Source: Cyclobacterium qasimii M12-11B (lineage in GTDB: Bacteria; Bacteroidota; Bacteroidia; Cytophagales; Cyclobacteriaceae). Taken from it: a stretch of 64,000 bases of DNA. Where the stretch lies: contig NZ_ATNM01000004.1 in NCBI RefSeq assembly GCF_000427295.1, forward strand, positions 45,158 through 109,157, written 5' to 3'. The notes beneath the pieces were generated by a model that saw only the letters and a program-made list of their open reading frames with translations, did no database searches and was not told where the DNA came from. The translations under genes and the position numbers were made by a program. Shown piece by piece: positions 47,558 to 56,407 of the stretch; position 1 is the stretch's first letter; each line of letters starts with the position of its first letter.

Positions 47558-47795
47558 TTTTATTTTTTCCGAAAGCTATTCTTTCAAATCTGGAAATTCT
47601 CTTATAATAGATATAAGCTGAAAATGTATAGACGTAATCCTGTTATTTACCTCTCAACACTAAAAGGGCAACTCCCAATACGGTATTTTAGATCATAGAG
47701 AACAATAGGCCTTTCGTCGACAACATTGCCTCCTAGGTCTATTATATCTGATTATTGAAAGAAGATTGATTTGGTTTGGGGCAAAAATAATCTTT

Positions 47796-49082
47796 ATGGA
47801 TCCTAGTTTCAATTTAATCAAATATCTCTGTTTCTCCTCTTTGGCCATTTTAATGACAGGATGTTTTGAAAATGATATACTTGTCCAGCCTGAAGTCATC
47901 AAAGACGATGAACAGCTGGAAGTGAGCTTAATTGAAAGTACGGAGATTTTATTGTACAGTTATTTTACGGATAGTCTGGTAACAAATGGCAAAACAAACT
48001 TTATGGTGGGTGCCTATAGTGACAGCATTAGGGGCGATGTAAATGCGGTTTCTTATCTACAATTCGGTGCAGAAAGCGATATAAGGATGAATGATGAGGC
48101 ACAAATGGATTCTGTAGTGCTCGTATTGTTTTATGAGAGTTTCCAATACGACACCCTACCTGTTTTCGATTTAAACATATATGAACTTCTCGAAAGTCCG
48201 GAACCTGATGATTATTATGCCATCTATAATTTTCAAACTTTTGATTATAGTCCAAGTCCAATGGTAACCAAAAGTGTTCAAGCCTTGCCTCATAAGGATT
48301 CGCTAACCATTACCTTGCCTTATGAATTTGGTCTAGAACTTTTTGAAAATTCCAAATCAAGTAGCTCGATCTTTTATTCCAATGAAGACCTGGAAGAAGA
48401 ATTCAAAGGTTTGGTTATTGAATCTGTTGGAAATGGGCCTTTGTTAACCTTTTCTGAAACTTCTTATATAGGCTTTTATTACCGGGCTTCGGCCAATATA
48501 GACCAAACAAATTCTCAATTCAAGATTACCGTACAAAGTGGCACCGAACATTTTACAAATTTGAATGTAGACAAGTCTACAGGCCTATTCAATGGATTTG
48601 CTTCTTATACAAATATTGATTCCGAGGAAACTTATGGGGCAGTAATGGTAGATCCACTATACGAATCAGGTATCAGAATTGAATTCCCGGAAATCCAGAT
48701 GCTTAAAGAGATCTCCGAGAACTTCTTTATTTCTTCAGCCGTACTTCACTTGCCTGTAAAACCTGGGACTTACAACAATTATTTTAACACCCCAGCCTTC
48801 TCCATAAATGTTTATACAGTTGATAAAAACAACGTCATCAATGGATCTTTGGGAACAGTGGGCATGAGTGCATTTGATGATCAATTTCATGAACAAACCT
48901 ATTATGAAATCCCTGTAAAAGATTTTATTGACAGTCAATTGGGAGCCAATTACGACAATGAGAATGCTTTATGGATTACGCTACCAGCTAGCACATCACT
49001 CACCACCAGGTATTTGGTATTCTCATCTAATTCAACACAACAAAAAATTAAACTAGATATTGTATTTCTTCCTTTAAATTAA
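47796..49082 (+). CDS. DUF4270 family lipoprotein
   Basis: A 428-residue lipoprotein. The ATG at 47796 is preferred; it leads to the lipobox ILMTGC, and a frame from 47766 would add ten residues. DUF4270 features: STEILLYSYFTDSLVTNG and YLQFGAESDIRMNDEAQMDS in the N-terminal half, a middle SFTSYTN-like block, and the C-terminal LDIVFLP. These are large beta-rich surface lipoproteins of unknown role in Bacteroidota. It heads a tight operon: the kelch gene starts 6 bases after its stop. Confidence 0.85.
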   Translation: MDPSFNLIKYLCFSSLAILMTGCFENDILVQPEVIKDDEQLEVSLIESTEILLYSYFTDSLVTNGKTNFMVGAYSDSIRGDVNAVSYLQFGAESDIRMNDEAQMDSVVLVLFYESFQYDTLPVFDLNIYELLESPEPDDYYAIYNFQTFDYSPSPMVTKSVQALPHKDSLTITLPYEFGLELFENSKSSSSIFYSNEDLEEEFKGLVIESVGNGPLLTFSETSYIGFYYRASANIDQTNSQFKITVQSGTEHFTNLNVDKSTGLFNGFASYTNIDSEETYGAVMVDPLYESGIRIEFPEIQMLKEISENFFISSAVLHLPVKPGTYNNYFNTPAFSINVYTVDKNNVINGSLGTVGMSAFDDQFHEQTYYEIPVKDFIDSQLGANYDNENALWITLPASTSLTTRYLVFSSNSTQQKIKLDIVFLPLN

Positions 49083-49088
49083 ATTATT

Positions 49089-50069
49089 ATGAATAAAACA
49101 CGTTTGTTAATAGGAGTTATTATTGGAGTTTTTTTTCTGGGAGGTTGTATCAGTGATGATGTGACTACCAGTGAAGGAAACTGGGTCAGGAGATCCTATT
49201 TTGAAGGCAGCAACCGCTCCAATGCTGCGTCTTTCTCCATTGGCGACAGAGCCTTTGTAATGGGAGGTTATACAGGAGAAGATTATTTAAATGATTTCTG
49301 GGAATACAATTCTGCAGGTGATTATTGGATCAAAAAAGCAGATTTCCCAGGGCAAGCTCGAAGTAATGCCGTCGCATTCACCATAGATGGTAAAGGGTAT
49401 GTAGGAACAGGATATGACGGAACAAACAAACTCAATGATTTTTGGGAATATGATCCTGAAAATGACAATTGGATTGAAGTCGCTTCCTTCGGTGGTACTG
49501 CCAGGTACAATGCTATAGGCTTTTCACTTGTAGGAAAAGGGTACATTGGTACCGGATATGATGGAAGTGAGCAAAAGGATTTCTGGCAGTATGATCCTAC
49601 CAGCAATACCTGGTCTCAAATAATCTCTATGGGAGGAGCCAAACGTCAAAGTGCCATGGTTTTTGTTATAGGTGACATTGCTTATATTGGAACAGGAATC
49701 AACAATGGTTCTTATGAATATGATTTCTGGGCCTTAGACGGCAATAGCATGGAATGGGCCAGAAAAAATGACCTTGATTATGATGACGATTACAGCTTGG
49801 TTAGAAGTGAAGCAAGTGCTTTTTCAGTTGGATCATTTGGTTATCTTGTAGCGGGCTCTCTCGGCTCGATCTTGGGTAGCACCTGGGAATACGATCCTGA
49901 AGATGATCTTTGGGAAGAAAAGACTCCACTTGAAGCAGTTTATAGAGCTGGCGCCTCAGCCTTCTCTGTTAATGGAAGGGCTTACGTTCTATTGGGAAGA
50001 AGTTCAAGCTTAAGATTTGATGATATATATGAATTTCAGCCTTTTGTTTATTATGACGAGGAAGATTAA
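49089..50069 (+). CDS. kelch-repeat lipoprotein
   Basis: A 326-residue lipoprotein (signal with lipobox FLGGC, Cys20). Six kelch-type blades are visible, each with a GxGYxGx..DFWEYDP..NxW pattern, for example GKGYVGTGYDGTNKLNDFW and GKGYIGTGYDGSEQKDFW. It should form a beta-propeller at the cell surface or in the periplasm for ligand or protein binding. It lies between the DUF4270 gene (6-base gap) and the sensor kinase (19-base gap), so it may supply the signal to that kinase or be its regulated output. Confidence 0.9.
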   Translation: MNKTRLLIGVIIGVFFLGGCISDDVTTSEGNWVRRSYFEGSNRSNAASFSIGDRAFVMGGYTGEDYLNDFWEYNSAGDYWIKKADFPGQARSNAVAFTIDGKGYVGTGYDGTNKLNDFWEYDPENDNWIEVASFGGTARYNAIGFSLVGKGYIGTGYDGSEQKDFWQYDPTSNTWSQIISMGGAKRQSAMVFVIGDIAYIGTGINNGSYEYDFWALDGNSMEWARKNDLDYDDDYSLVRSEASAFSVGSFGYLVAGSLGSILGSTWEYDPEDDLWEEKTPLEAVYRAGASAFSVNGRAYVLLGRSSSLRFDDIYEFQPFVYYDEED

Positions 50070-50088
50070 ACCTTTCACAGCGGTATAA

Positions 50089-51054
50089 ATGTTGAATTTT
50101 GAAAAGAAAGTAATTCTAAAGACATTGGTTCATGTCTTGATACTGGGGGTAATATTATCCCCAGTATTTTTTATTATTTCTAATAGAACCCAAGAATTAC
50201 GACCCACTTTCTATCTTAGTATTTCCAATATTAGCATTATCTTCTTCTATTTGTTCAACATTATATGGATGATTCCTCATTTATTGTTCAAACAGAAGTA
50301 TTTAAAGTATGCACTATTTTTATTTGCCTTTCTTGCCATTTTTATTTTCCTCGAGCATACTTTTATGGACTTTGTGCCCATGAATGAAGGTCGTCCTGCT
50401 CCCAGGTTTCGTGGTGGAGGTCGCAGGCAAATGTTTTTCTGGATCCCTTCCCTTATGAGATTTGTCCTCATTATGGTATTGGGAACTGCCATAGAGCTTA
50501 TCACCAAACTTGATAGAGAATCAAAAAGATATGATGAATTGAAGCGGCAGAAAATCATAAAAGAGTTAAACTTTCTAAAAAACCAGCTAAACCCTCACTT
50601 TTTATTCAATGCTTTGAATAACATCTATTCTCTAGCAAGCAGAAAATCTGAGAACACAACACCGTCCATTATGTTGCTTTCTAACATCCTCAGGTACGTT
50701 TTGTATGAATCTGGAAAGGACAAAGTATTCATTCATCAAGAGATGGATTTCATTAAAAACTATGTAAATCTGGAAAAGCTCAAATTTTCGGATACCAATG
50801 CTCCGCAAATTAAGTGTTACTTTTCCTTTGCAAATGAAAACTATACCGTAGAGCCACTTCTGTTTATTACTTTAATAGAAAATGCGTTTAAACACGGGAT
50901 AAGTTATGTTACGCCCTCCTTTATACTTATTTCGTTTAAAGAAGACAATGAAGAAATATTCCTATCGGTGATCAACAGCGTGGGAAAGAAAGATGACCAA
51001 AATATCAATACCAATAAAGAAGGCATAGGCATCGAAAACCTTAAAAAAGGTTAG
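50089..51054 (+). CDS. LytS-like sensor histidine kinase (TCS1), C-terminus frameshifted
   Basis: As read, 321 residues: four N-terminal membrane helices (about 10-140), then a His_kinase domain with LKNQLNPHFLFNALNNIYSL (phospho-His about 170) and an ATPase lid ENAFKHGI. The frame stops early after ENLKKG. One base missing in the A6 run 51043-51048 would give ENLKKRLELLYPGKHSF and run on to KAFLKIKK, the normal family ending, with a TGA at 51135-51137 overlapping the ATG of the regulator gene (ATGA). The repaired protein has 349 residues. It is the third gene of the DUF4270 operon and partner of the LytTR regulator. Confidence 0.9.
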   Translation: MLNFEKKVILKTLVHVLILGVILSPVFFIISNRTQELRPTFYLSISNISIIFFYLFNIIWMIPHLLFKQKYLKYALFLFAFLAIFIFLEHTFMDFVPMNEGRPAPRFRGGGRRQMFFWIPSLMRFVLIMVLGTAIELITKLDRESKRYDELKRQKIIKELNFLKNQLNPHFLFNALNNIYSLASRKSENTTPSIMLLSNILRYVLYESGKDKVFIHQEMDFIKNYVNLEKLKFSDTNAPQIKCYFSFANENYTVEPLLFITLIENAFKHGISYVTPSFILISFKEDNEEIFLSVINSVGKKDDQNINTNKEGIGIENLKKG

Positions 51055-51133
51055 AATTGCTCTATCCAGGTAAACACAGCTTTAAGCAAATCTACGAAAA
51101 CAGTACTTTTAAGGCTTTTCTAAAAATAAAGAA

Positions 51134-51877
51134 ATGAAGATTAACTGTATTATCATTGATGATGAGGTTTTGGCACTGGATATATTGGAAGATTATATAT
51201 CTAGAATGCCGATGCTGGAGCTTAAAGGAAGGTTTGACTCTCCCTTAAAGGCCATGGATTGCATTGTCCATGATGAGATCAAGTTGATGTTCTTAGACAT
51301 CAACATGCCGGATATGAATGGTATAAAATTTTATGAAAGTCTTTCGAACAAACCCAAGGTCATATTCACCACTGCTTACAGCGAATATGCGGTGAAAGGG
51401 TTCGAGATCAACGCCATTGATTATTTGCTAAAACCAATCAGTTTTAGCCGCTTCTTTCAGGCAGTGGGAAAAGTTATCCATATACCAAACGTCCAGCCAA
51501 ATGCAGTATCCCAAGCTGGTTTTCAAGAAAGCCAAAGCGATGAATCATCGAGGTTTATATTTGTAAAAGTAGAGCATTTCACTGTTAAGGTCAGCCTTAA
51601 AGACATCGCTTACCTTCAAGGTTACAAAGATTATGTTAAGATATACCTCATTGGGAATGACAAGCCAATACTTACCCTTAATTCAATCAAACATTACGAA
51701 ATGAGCCTCTTCTCCAAGGGCTTTATCCGGATTCACAAATCTTATATTGTATCTGTCAATCAGATAGAGATAATCAGCCGAAACAAGGTCAAATTGATAG
51801 ACCAGGACCTGCACATTACCATTGGAGGGAACTACCGGGATTTTTTCTACGAGCTGGTAGTGAATAAAAACATTTAA
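51134..51877 (+). CDS. LytTR-type response regulator (TCS1)
   Basis: A 247-residue regulator. The receiver domain has the acidic DDE start, phospho-Asp at about 55 (MFLDINMPDMNG), and the TTAYSEYAVKGF switch followed by DYLLKPISF. The C-terminal LytTR DNA-binding domain spans about 140-240: VKVEHFTVKVSLKDIAYLQG, YKDYVKIYL, and FIRIHKSYIVSVNQI. The start overlaps the repaired kinase stop by four bases, so expression is coupled. A strong bidirectional terminator follows at 51971. Confidence 0.95.
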   Translation: MKINCIIIDDEVLALDILEDYISRMPMLELKGRFDSPLKAMDCIVHDEIKLMFLDINMPDMNGIKFYESLSNKPKVIFTTAYSEYAVKGFEINAIDYLLKPISFSRFFQAVGKVIHIPNVQPNAVSQAGFQESQSDESSRFIFVKVEHFTVKVSLKDIAYLQGYKDYVKIYLIGNDKPILTLNSIKHYEMSLFSKGFIRIHKSYIVSVNQIEIISRNKVKLIDQDLHITIGGNYRDFFYELVVNKNI

Positions 51878-51970
51878 AAATTGAAGATTTTGCCATTATT
51901 TTGGGATATCACCACTTCCTGAAAAAAGTAAGACTGGTAATCAGAAACGCAATTGCATAATTTCAAACAA

Positions 51971-52009
51971 AAAAAGGGACAAAACTTATGAAAAGTTTTG
52001 TCCCTTTTT
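51971..52009. terminator. strong bidirectional terminator
   Basis: AAAAAGGGACAAAACTT (51971-51987) and AAGTTTTGTCCCTTTTT (51993-52009) are perfect 17-bp arms with a 5-base loop. Flanking A and T tracts serve both strands. It separates the convergent TCS1 operon and the efflux operon. Confidence 0.9.
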
Positions 52010-52039
52010 ACTTCAGGATGAATCCCATTCCAGAGGTAC

Positions 52040-52651
52040 TTATTCGTTAATGAAATCCCCTTCTTTTATTTCTTCACTGGCCACCAATACCATTTTATCA
52101 TTATTATTCAAGTCTCCAAAGATTTCGATTTGATCGTCAATTTCTCTTCCTTTCTTCACTTCTATTCTGGAAGCTTTTTGGTTCTCAACCCTGATCACGA
52201 AAATATTCTCCGTTGAATTGACTAAGGCAGATTTTGGTACGACAAAAGTACTGTCTTTGGCATTAAGAGGTAGGCGAACTTCAGCAACCATCCCTGGAAG
52301 CATTGCTCCAGATGTATTTTCAATGTCCATTTCTACCCGCTCTGCACGTAACTTCAAGTCCAGTGCCCCAGACATTCGCTCTACCGTAGCGGTAAAGGTA
52401 TCCGGTAGGGATTTTACATTAAAACTGATCTCATCCCCTCTTTTCAAATAGCCTGTATACAACTCTGGAATCGAAACTGCCAGTCGCAATTTGTCCTGTT
52501 GTTGAATCGTAAGAAGAGGCATATCAGAGCCTTTTCCAGCCGGTCCTACATAGGCCCCAAGATTAACGTTTCTAGTAGTCACAATACCATCAAATGGAGC
52601 CGAAATATTGAGATAGCTTTTCATAACGATCACTTCCTTGTGTGCGGCCAC
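52040..52651 (-). CDS. adaptor C-terminal fragment
   Basis: A 203-residue frame containing the second lipoyl half, beta-barrel and membrane-proximal domains. Its Met start is an internal residue; it cannot be exported alone. Confidence 0.8.
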   Translation of the reverse strand: MAAHKEVIVMKSYLNISAPFDGIVTTRNVNLGAYVGPAGKGSDMPLLTIQQQDKLRLAVSIPELYTGYLKRGDEISFNVKSLPDTFTATVERMSGALDLKLRAERVEMDIENTSGAMLPGMVAEVRLPLNAKDSTFVVPKSALVNSTENIFVIRVENQKASRIEVKKGREIDDQIEIFGDLNNNDKMVLVASEEIKEGDFINE

Positions 52652-53124
52652 TGCTGCCTGATATTGGGCGTGGTCCGATTCTTTTTTCCTTTGGCCATTT
52701 CCAAATCATTTTTAGAAATAGTCCCCTCTACTTTACTGGTTTCAAACAAACGATTATAGGTGCTCTCACTAGTGGTGAAAATAGCCTCCATCGCTTTCAG
52801 TTTTGATTCGGCCGCAGCCAATTGTGAGTTGATTTCTGGTGCTTCCAAAACAACCAAAAGCTTTCCTTTGGTAACCTTGGTCCCAATATCAACTTTTAAT
52901 TCTTTTACATAACTACTCACCTTGGCATACAGATCCACTTGTTGAAAGCCAGACAGTTCGGCAGGCAATCGCAATTCTGATTTCAATTTGGCCTTGTGCA
53001 AAGAGAACGTCTCTATTTTTGGCTCTTCCTCTACAAAAACTTCTGCTTGATTGGAGGTACAACTGCTAAAAATAAGCAACATTGCAAAAAGCAATAAGAA
53101 TGACTGAGCTATTTTAGTTTTCAT
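52630..53124 (-). CDS. adaptor N-terminal fragment
   Basis: A 164-residue frame with the real start, lipoprotein signal, first lipoyl half and hairpin, followed by an unrelated tail (NRTTPNIRQQWPHTRK) after the A6 run. Confidence 0.8.
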   Translation of the reverse strand: MKTKIAQSFLLLFAMLLIFSSCTSNQAEVFVEEEPKIETFSLHKAKLKSELRLPAELSGFQQVDLYAKVSSYVKELKVDIGTKVTKGKLLVVLEAPEINSQLAAAESKLKAMEAIFTTSESTYNRLFETSKVEGTISKNDLEMAKGKKNRTTPNIRQQWPHTRK

Positions 53125-56100
53125 CTTCTGTTTTTAATACCGATATATAATGAATGCTTTCTTGGTCTTCTGGGTCTAAGGATACGGATTGGGTACTGGC
53201 TTTTTCTTGTGCCCAGGCAAAAATCACAGGCAATATAAGCAATACTGAAAAGGTTGAAAACAACAAGCCTCCAATCACAGCTCTACCCAAGGGAGACACC
53301 TGGTCTCCACCTTCTCCGTGTCCTATAGCCATTGGCAACATCCCTGCGATCATGGCTACACTTGTCATAATGATGGGACGTAGTCGCAATGCAGCCGCTT
53401 CTCTGGCTGAAGCTAAGGCATTCCCATTGACAAGTCGCAATTGCTCAGCATTTGTCACCAGAAGGATGGCATTCGCAATGGATACACCCACTGACATGAT
53501 GATCCCCATATAAGATTGGAGGTTCAATGTAGACCCTGTCATGGTGAGCATAAGTAAAGCCCCTAAAACTACCGCAGGGACTGTGGTCAAGACCACAAAA
53601 GAAACCCTGAAGGATTGAAAATTAGCTGCAAGCATCAGGAAAATCAAAATGATGGCGACCAATAGGCCTACTTGCAAACTACTTAATGTTTCGCTCAGGA
53701 CCGTACTCATACCAATGGTTTCCATGAATAAGCCTCGGGGCAATTCTCCAATAGAGGCTATAGCCGCAGAAACATCATCCGACGCTGTTCCCAAATCTGT
53801 CTTGTGGATATTGGCGGTGACAGTGATGTATGGCATGGCACCAAGATTGTCATTTTCGCCATTTACTGTTGTCGGTGTGATGGTGGCTACATCACTTAAA
53901 ACCGGACGCAGTGAGTTTTTTAACACAGGAATTTCTCCAATATCAGACTTACTTTTCATTTGATTCAAAGGCACTTGCACCTGTACTGAAACAGATATCC
54001 CCGACTTCTCATCAATCCAGCTATTCTTTTCGGTATACCTGGACGATGAAGTAGAAGCTATCAATGAACGGGAAATATCATCCATATCTACACCCAATTC
54101 AGCCGCCCTTGTTCGGTCAATATCGATATCCAAAGCAGGATAATTGATAGGTTGGCCAATTTGAATGTCTCTTAGATAAGCTATTTTATTAAGCCTTTCT
54201 ATCAATTTTTTAGCGTAGACTTCATTCCTTTTTTTATCCTTACCTGCTATCCTTACTTCTATTGGGGTTGGTGATCCTTGGCTCAACACTTTATCTGTAA
54301 GCTCTATGGGTTCAAAAGTCATTTTTACAGCAGGAAGAATATTTTTAACCCTGATACGCAAATCATCTTTGAAATCCTCCATATCTACGTCATAGTCCTT
54401 TAAACTGACCTGAAATACTGCCTCATGGGAACCTGCAGTGAAAAGATAAATTGGATTAATGGAAAATTGTGATGGATGCTGTCCTACATATACAGATGAT
54501 ATTCCTACATGCTCTTTTCCCACCATTTCATTTATTTCATCTAACAGCAGGATCGCCATTTCTTCTGTTCGCTCTATACGGGTACCATCAGGGGCGCGCA
54601 TTCTCAATTGAAATTGGCTTGAATTTACTTTTGGAAAAACATCCTTACCTATACTCATAAGCAGTACTCCTGCCAACATGGATATCCCGATAAGATACAC
54701 CAGGGTAGTTGCCCTTTTATAGGGGAATAGTCGATCCAAAAATCGCATGAACCGAATTCGGAAACGTTCAAAGAAACTGATCTTCCCATCCTTGTTCAAG
54801 TCTACTCGTTGGACCATTTCCCTTTTTTGATCAATTTGGTTTTTTTCAGATGCTGAAGTTAATCCACTGGCATTAAACTCTGCTTCATCATCTGTCATAC
54901 CTGAAGCATGCGCTATTTTAGGATGTTCCTTCATCAGCCAATTGGCAAGGACCGGCACAAAGGTCTGAGACAATAAAAAGGACACAATCATCGAGAACCC
55001 AATCGCCATGGCCAATGGTAAAAACAATGCTCCAGGAATTCCTGCCATTGTGAAAGCAGGCGCAAAAACAGCCAGAATACTTAAAAGAATAAGCAGTTTT
55101 GGCAAAGCTATTTCTTTACAAGCATCCCAAATCGCTACTGCTTTGGGTTTCCCCATATCCAGGTGTTGGTGAATATTCTCAATGGTTACAGTACTCTCAT
55201 CTACCAGTATACCGATGGCCAAAGCCAGCCCACTCAAGGTCATGAGGTTAATGGTCTGCCCAAATAGCTTCAAAAACAAAACACCAGCAATAATTGAAAT
55301 CGGAATGGTCATTATTACTATAAAAGCCGCACGCTTGTCTCCTAGAAACAATAAAACCATCAGACCAGTCAACACTGCTCCTATGACGCCTTCTGTCACT
55401 AAACTCTTCACTGAGTTAATCACATAAACCGATTGGTCAAACTCATAGGATAAGGTGATGTCTTCAGGAAGTGTACTCTGTATTTTTGGCAGCTCTGCTT
55501 TCAATTTATTTACAACTTCCCAAGTCGAAGCATCAGCAGCCTTGGCAATATTGATGTAAACCGATCTTTTTCCATTCACCAAAACATAACCACTGGTAAC
55601 ATCAGCACCATCTTTCACTGTCGCTACATCCCCTAAAGTAAGGTTTTGGACACTGCCTTTAAACAATGGAATCTTCTCAAAGTCTTTGATTTCTTTGATA
55701 CTACTATTGGTGGGTGTTAGGTAGTTTATGTCCCCGATTCTCACATTTCCTGAAGGAGCAGATTGATTGTTGAGTCGAATCGCCTCTACTATTTGATCGG
55801 GCGTCATATTATGAGACCTCATAAGATCAGGATTTACATTGACCTCTATGGTTCTTGGACTCCCACCAAATGGGGCAGGTGACAATAGCCCTGGAATAGA
55901 GGTGAAATTGGCCCTTACATAATAATTGGCAAAATCCTGAAGCTCATTATTGGACCTAATCTTACTCCCCAACACCAACTGCCCAACTGGCAATGAAGAA
56001 GCATCAAAACGAATGATAAAAGGAGGTTGTGTTCCTGGTGGAAAAATCACCTGAATCCTATTGGCCAGCGCTGTAAGTTCAGCTGCAGCTTGTGCCATAT

Positions 56101-56398
56101 TGGTATTTTCATAATAGGTCAACTTCATGATCATCAACCCTTGAATATTTTTCGTCTCAACAGATTTCACACCATTGGCAAACGAAAGAATATTGATATA
56201 TCCCTTGGCAAAATAGGATTCCATTTGATCAGGGGTGAATCCTCCATATGGATGCGCGATATAGATAACCGGCAAATTCATCTTTGGTAAAATGTCAATC
56301 TTGATATCCTTAACAGCACCGATACCGAAGAAAAACACCCCAGCAACCAAAACTAAAATAGAAATGGGTTTGCGAAGTGCAAAACGTATTAAATTCAT
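53114..56398 (-). CDS. RND efflux transporter permease with an EF-hand loop
   Basis: A 1094-residue inner-membrane RND pump with the usual two-fold layout: helix 1 near residue 10, large periplasmic loop (about 40-330), helices 2-6, cytoplasmic loop (about 490-560), helix 7 and a second periplasmic loop, then helices 8-12. In helix 4 the acidic pair is LALAIGILVDES. In helix 10 GVSIANAILL replaces the Lys of AcrB-type pumps by Ala. The central cytoplasmic loop carries DLNKDGKISFFE (533-544), a canonical EF-hand loop, just before the amphipathic FRIRFMRFLDRLF helix. It works with TolC and the adaptor to expel compounds; substrates unknown. Nine bases separate it from the TolC stop. Confidence 0.95.
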   Translation of the reverse strand: MNLIRFALRKPISILVLVAGVFFFGIGAVKDIKIDILPKMNLPVIYIAHPYGGFTPDQMESYFAKGYINILSFANGVKSVETKNIQGLMIMKLTYYENTNMAQAAAELTALANRIQVIFPPGTQPPFIIRFDASSLPVGQLVLGSKIRSNNELQDFANYYVRANFTSIPGLLSPAPFGGSPRTIEVNVNPDLMRSHNMTPDQIVEAIRLNNQSAPSGNVRIGDINYLTPTNSSIKEIKDFEKIPLFKGSVQNLTLGDVATVKDGADVTSGYVLVNGKRSVYINIAKAADASTWEVVNKLKAELPKIQSTLPEDITLSYEFDQSVYVINSVKSLVTEGVIGAVLTGLMVLLFLGDKRAAFIVIMTIPISIIAGVLFLKLFGQTINLMTLSGLALAIGILVDESTVTIENIHQHLDMGKPKAVAIWDACKEIALPKLLILLSILAVFAPAFTMAGIPGALFLPLAMAIGFSMIVSFLLSQTFVPVLANWLMKEHPKIAHASGMTDDEAEFNASGLTSASEKNQIDQKREMVQRVDLNKDGKISFFERFRIRFMRFLDRLFPYKRATTLVYLIGISMLAGVLLMSIGKDVFPKVNSSQFQLRMRAPDGTRIERTEEMAILLLDEINEMVGKEHVGISSVYVGQHPSQFSINPIYLFTAGSHEAVFQVSLKDYDVDMEDFKDDLRIRVKNILPAVKMTFEPIELTDKVLSQGSPTPIEVRIAGKDKKRNEVYAKKLIERLNKIAYLRDIQIGQPINYPALDIDIDRTRAAELGVDMDDISRSLIASTSSSRYTEKNSWIDEKSGISVSVQVQVPLNQMKSKSDIGEIPVLKNSLRPVLSDVATITPTTVNGENDNLGAMPYITVTANIHKTDLGTASDDVSAAIASIGELPRGLFMETIGMSTVLSETLSSLQVGLLVAIILIFLMLAANFQSFRVSFVVLTTVPAVVLGALLMLTMTGSTLNLQSYMGIIMSVGVSIANAILLVTNAEQLRLVNGNALASAREAAALRLRPIIMTSVAMIAGMLPMAIGHGEGGDQVSPLGRAVIGGLLFSTFSVLLILPVIFAWAQEKASTQSVSLDPEDQESIHYISVLKTEDEN
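54767..54802 (-). other. EF-hand calcium-binding loop within the RND pump
   Basis: The 12-residue loop DLNKDGKISFFE has ligands at positions 1 (D), 3 (N), 5 (D), 9 (S) and 12 (E), Gly at 6 and Ile at 8, matching the EF-hand rule at each position. Its second helix would be the pump's own amphipathic cytoplasmic helix. Confidence 0.75.
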
Positions 56399-56407
56399 AT
56401 GATTTAA

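Larger units (their letters stand above)
52040..53124 (-). pseudogene. RND efflux periplasmic adaptor (HlyD/MFP family), split by one-base deletion in a homopolymer
   Basis: Adding one base to the T6 run 52682-52687 (A6 on the coding strand) joins two frames into a 361-residue adaptor: ...NDLEMAKGKKESDHAQYQAAVAAHKEV.... Features in order: lipoprotein signal (lipobox FSSC), biotinyl-lipoyl-like half (GFQQVDLYAKVSSYVKEL, KVTKGKLLVVLEAPE), alpha-hairpin, second lipoyl half (YLNISAPFDGIVTTRNVNLGAYV), beta-barrel and membrane-proximal domains. It links the RND pump to the TolC channel. The start overlaps the RND stop by 11 bases. It is the third gene of the efflux operon. Confidence 0.88.

Noticed and set aside
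53154..55427. Several plus-strand frames across the RND permease
   Set aside because: Antisense to a clear RND family gene; typical shadows.
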